Assembly (NCBI GenBank): GCA_017302015.1
Contig: JAFLEE010000074.1
Coordinates: 1 to 25,432 of the forward strand
Origin: Spirochaetota bacterium
Lineage (GTDB): Bacteria; Spirochaetota; UBA12135; COTS27; JAFLEE01
DNA length: 25,432 bases
Direction of reading: 5' to 3'
The notes under the pieces are model-generated. The model saw only the letters and a program-made list of their open reading frames with translations. It was not told the DNA's origin and did no database searches. The position numbers and the translations under genes are program-made. Below, one piece after another: positions 23,459 through 25,432 of the stretch; within the stretch, counting starts at the first letter, position 1, and every line of letters starts with the position of its first letter.

Positions 23459-24616
23459 ATGCGCGTCGCCATCAATGCCACGGTCTTTAAAAATCCCCTC
23501 TCGGGAGTCGGCAAACGGGTGTGGTCCCTGGTGCGCCACGCCGCCGCCCTTCGGCCGGACATCCATTGGATATTCCTCGCGCCTTCCCCCGTGCGCCGGC
23601 CGGATCTGGCCGGGGTCGATGCCGAATGGCATGAGGGGGGCCTCGCGCCGGAGTTCTGGTGGAAGCGCCGCGTGGTCCCCGGCCTCCTGCGCCGCTTCGG
23701 TGCGGAAGTCTACGAGGCGCCGTGGGGGGGCGGCCTGCCCCTCGAGGGAACCAAGCCCTGCCCCTTCCTGGCGACCTACCACGATACCCTGCCCCTGGAC
23801 GCCGGCGCCTGGCTGGGGGAACGCCTGCGCTACCGCCGGGATGCCCGGGCCAATCTGCGCCGCGCCGACCGGATCCTCGCGGTGAGCGAGTTCACCCGGG
23901 GGCGCCTCGTGCGCCATTTCCACGGCATCGAGGCGAAGATCGTCGTCCTCCCCAATGGGGTGGACGACCGCATGGTACCCCAGGGCGAGGCGGCCTTGGC
24001 GGCGTTCCGCGAGCGCGTCCTCTCGCCCCTCGGCCTGGGCGATTTCCTCCTCTACCTCGGCGGCTACAACGCGCGAAAGAACGTGGAGACGCTCCTGGCG
24101 GCCTTCGCCAAACTGAATCGCCCGGGCCTTCGATTGGTGCTCGCGGGGAACCCGAACGCCTATTTCAAAAAACGTCTCGCACCCCTCCTTCGCCGCTTCG
24201 CCCTCGGAGATCGGGTGAGCACCCCCGGATATCTGCCCGAGGAAGACCTCCCCGCGTGGTACGGGGCCTCCCGCGCGGTGGTGTATCCTTCCCTCCACGA
24301 GGGCTTCGGCATGCCGGTTCTCGAGGCCCTGGCTTGCGGGGCGCCGGTCATCGCCCATCGCGACGGGGCCGTTCGCGAGTTCGCCGAAGGCAGCGCCCTC
24401 TTGGTGGATGCGCGCCGGGCGGCCTCGCTGGCGCAGGCGCTGGAAGATATCCTGGGCGGGCGGGCCCCCGGCGCCCTCCATCGGGCCGCCGGGATCGAAA
24501 CGGCGGAATCCTACCGCTGGTCCATCCTCGCCCGCCGCTATATCGCGATCCTCGAAGAGACGGGGCGTTTGGGGAGAATGGGGGCCACGGCCCATGGATC
24601 GATGGGCGAGGCATGA
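23459..24616 (+). CDS. Family 4 glycosyltransferase (GT-B fold)
   Basis: A 385-residue GT4 enzyme that transfers a sugar from a nucleotide-sugar donor, usually to a glycan or lipid at the cytoplasmic face of the membrane. The N-terminal Rossmann half starts MRVAINATVFKNPLSGVGKR, with the glycine-rich acceptor loop. It is followed by TYHDTLPL and ILAVSEFTRGRLVRHFHG. VLPNGVDDR marks the domain link. The donor half has LLYLGGYNARKNVETLLAAF (Arg206/Lys207 phosphate contacts), VSTPGYLPEEDLPAWYGASR and YPSLHEGFGMPVLEALACGAPV, which holds the EX7E motif (Glu281, Glu289). Donor and acceptor cannot be told from sequence. The TACAAT -10 ends 5 bases before the ATG, with no Shine-Dalgarno. It ends convergently with the next lipoprotein. 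Confidence 0.92.
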   Translation: MRVAINATVFKNPLSGVGKRVWSLVRHAAALRPDIHWIFLAPSPVRRPDLAGVDAEWHEGGLAPEFWWKRRVVPGLLRRFGAEVYEAPWGGGLPLEGTKPCPFLATYHDTLPLDAGAWLGERLRYRRDARANLRRADRILAVSEFTRGRLVRHFHGIEAKIVVLPNGVDDRMVPQGEAALAAFRERVLSPLGLGDFLLYLGGYNARKNVETLLAAFAKLNRPGLRLVLAGNPNAYFKKRLAPLLRRFALGDRVSTPGYLPEEDLPAWYGASRAVVYPSLHEGFGMPVLEALACGAPVIAHRDGAVREFAEGSALLVDARRAASLAQALEDILGGRAPGALHRAAGIETAESYRWSILARRYIAILEETGRLGRMGATAHGSMGEA

Positions 24617-24620
24617 GTGG

Positions 24621-24650
24621 CCGGCTTGGGCGGGAGCCCGCAGCGGCCGG
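24621..24650. terminator. Convergent hairpin between the glycosyltransferase and lipoprotein genes
   Basis: Outer arms CCGGC (24621-24625) and GCCGG (24646-24650) enclose an inner stem GCGGG/CCCGC (24630-24634 and 24637-24641). It fills nearly the whole gap between two convergent stop codons, so a bidirectional terminator is plausible, although no T-tract follows. Confidence 0.45.
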
Positions 24651-25229
24651 TTAAGGGTTGAGGGTGATCGATGCGGGCGTCACCACCGCCCAGGTGCGCC
24701 CGAAATTGGAGAGATGGGCGTTAAAGAAAGACCGGGCGGGGCCGGGACCGCCGGCGCGCAGGTGGTATGGGCCGCCGCCCATCGCCATGCGGATGGCCAG
24801 GGCCTTTTGGGATTCGAGGGGGCTCCGATCCGCCAATTGATTGCTGGTCGCCAGATAATTGCTCCCCAAGGCGGCGGGCCAGATATAGAAATAGGAGAGG
24901 CTTGCGGTATCGAGATTGCTGAGGACGAGCCAGGTCAGGTTATTGGTGACGGCATAGGCCGCCTCGGATCGGGCGAACAGGATGAGGCGGCGGCGTTGGG
25001 GCTCGATCCAATCGCCGCTGGCCTCCAATGCGAGATCGGGGTCGAAGAGGCCGCAGGGGATTTTTTCGAAGAGACGGCCCTGCCCGGGGGCCAGGATCGC
25101 GCGGGAAGGGGGGAGGGTGGAAAGGGATACCTGGACCGGCTCGTCGCTCAGGTTGACGACGCGCAAATCGGCGGTGCACGATGCCAGGCCGAGGGCGGCG
25201 AGGAGGAGGGGCCCATCCATCCATTTCAC
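24651..25229 (-). CDS. Lipoprotein of unrecognised family
   Basis: A 192-residue protein with a lipoprotein signal: hydrophobic LLLAALGLASC, lipobox LASC with Cys near residue 18. The mature part begins with a short beta-rich segment (LRVVNLSDEPVQVSLSTLPP) resembling a small extracellular beta domain. No known catalytic motif is seen. The middle has a Tyr/Trp-rich stretch (SYFYIWPAALGSNYLATSNQ). GTG 25229 was chosen because a TTGCCC-N17-TAAAAT promoter ends 6 bases before it; ATG 25220 is an alternative that shortens the basic n-region. It lies 49 bases downstream of tlyA on the same strand but has its own promoter. Its function is unknown. Confidence 0.75.
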   Translation of the reverse strand: MKWMDGPLLLAALGLASCTADLRVVNLSDEPVQVSLSTLPPSRAILAPGQGRLFEKIPCGLFDPDLALEASGDWIEPQRRRLILFARSEAAYAVTNNLTWLVLSNLDTASLSYFYIWPAALGSNYLATSNQLADRSPLESQKALAIRMAMGGGPYHLRAGGPGPARSFFNAHLSNFGRTWAVVTPASITLNP

Positions 25230-25235
25230 GGGATT

Positions 25236-25264
25236 ATTTTACCCACGGGGGGGACCGCGGGCAA
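25236..25264 (-). promoter_or_regulatory. Promoter for the right-end lipoprotein, -10 abutting the GTG start
   Basis: Minus strand: TTGCCC (25264-25259), a 17-base spacer and TAAAAT (25241-25236), then 6 bases to GTG 25229. There is no Shine-Dalgarno. It predicts a leaderless mRNA. Confidence 0.6.
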
Positions 25265-25278
25265 GGAGGCCCCGGCGC

Positions 25279-25432
25279 TCACCACGGGACGTCCCGGATC
25301 ACCCGCTCCAATTCGCCTTCGGGCAGGGGCGCCTCGGTGCCGGCAGGCAGGAGGAGCACCCGGGCGAGGTACTCCACGTTCCCCGATTTGACGCCGCGGA
25401 TGGGCGAGGCGGCGAAATGGGTGAGGCGCGCC
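25279..25432 (-). CDS. tlyA: TlyA-family rRNA (cytidine-2'-O)-methyltransferase, C-terminus only
   Basis: The gene enters from the right edge and only the last 51 codons are visible, ending TGA at 25281-25279. The readable end includes LTHFAASPIRGVKSGNVEYL, then ARVLLLPAGTE and finally VIRDVPW. The SPI-x-G-x-K-x-GN-x-EYL element matches the C-terminal signature of TlyA proteins. TlyA methylates 2'-hydroxyls of cytidines in 16S and 23S rRNA and affects sensitivity to capreomycin-type antibiotics. The S4 and SAM-binding domains lie outside the window. The match rests on one short motif, so the call is moderate. Confidence 0.65.
   Translation of the reverse strand, partial: ARLTHFAASPIRGVKSGNVEYLARVLLLPAGTEAPLPEGELERVIRDVPW

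Noticed and set aside
23392-23562. A 57-residue N-terminal extension of ComB
   Set aside because: It would run through the divergent promoter and into the glycosyltransferase gene; ComB proteins begin near the chosen start.
24408-25391. A 327-codon plus-strand frame at the right end
   Set aside because: It runs across the glycosyltransferase end, the convergent hairpin, the lipoprotein and the tlyA end, so it cannot be a real gene.

Overview
The window is a GC-rich stretch of a Gram-negative bacterial chromosome. The evidence is lipoprotein and Tat signals, an outer-membrane PorV-like barrel, an RND efflux pump and a type IV pilus ATPase. There is no phage, IS element, CRISPR array, tRNA or rRNA. 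The tandem PQQ-type propellers, DUF2341 surface proteins and Asn/Thr-rich extracellular proteins recall uncultured PVC- or FCB-type phyla. I cannot fix the phylum from this sequence alone.

Layout. Positions 1-5460 (minus strand) hold three PQQ-like beta-propeller proteins, then an NHL-type propeller, a small Tat-exported four-cysteine protein and the N-terminus of a PilT/PilU ATPase. The last four of these genes are joined by three ATGA stop/start overlaps. Positions 5615-15457 (minus strand) form an envelope-protein region: two DUF2341 proteins flank a PorV-like barrel, with a CBM-like protein, a third DUF2341 protein and a chitobiase-C-domain lipoprotein upstream. Positions 15576-16790 encode coaBC on the minus strand. 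Positions 16868-22632 (plus strand) encode a methyl-accepting chemotaxis protein, a secreted stand-alone Cache/PDC-like sensor protein and an RND permease. Positions 22684-25432 hold comB (minus), a GT4 glycosyltransferase (plus), a lipoprotein (minus) and the C-terminus of tlyA (minus).

Three themes stand out. First, at least six genes have a -10 element ending only 5-7 bases before the start codon, four of them with a TTG-type -35 exactly 17 bases further up and none with a Shine-Dalgarno sequence. This points to widespread leaderless transcription, alongside other genes that do have a normal ribosome binding site. Second, three paralogous DUF2341 proteins end in a shared ~100-residue C-terminal domain, and two of them flank the PorV-like barrel. 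This layout resembles a type IX-like cargo and shuttle unit. Third, the chemoreceptor is followed by a separate secreted sensor domain, which suggests a two-protein receptor.

All intergenic gaps are shorter than 300 bases. Those in which a signal could be seen are annotated.
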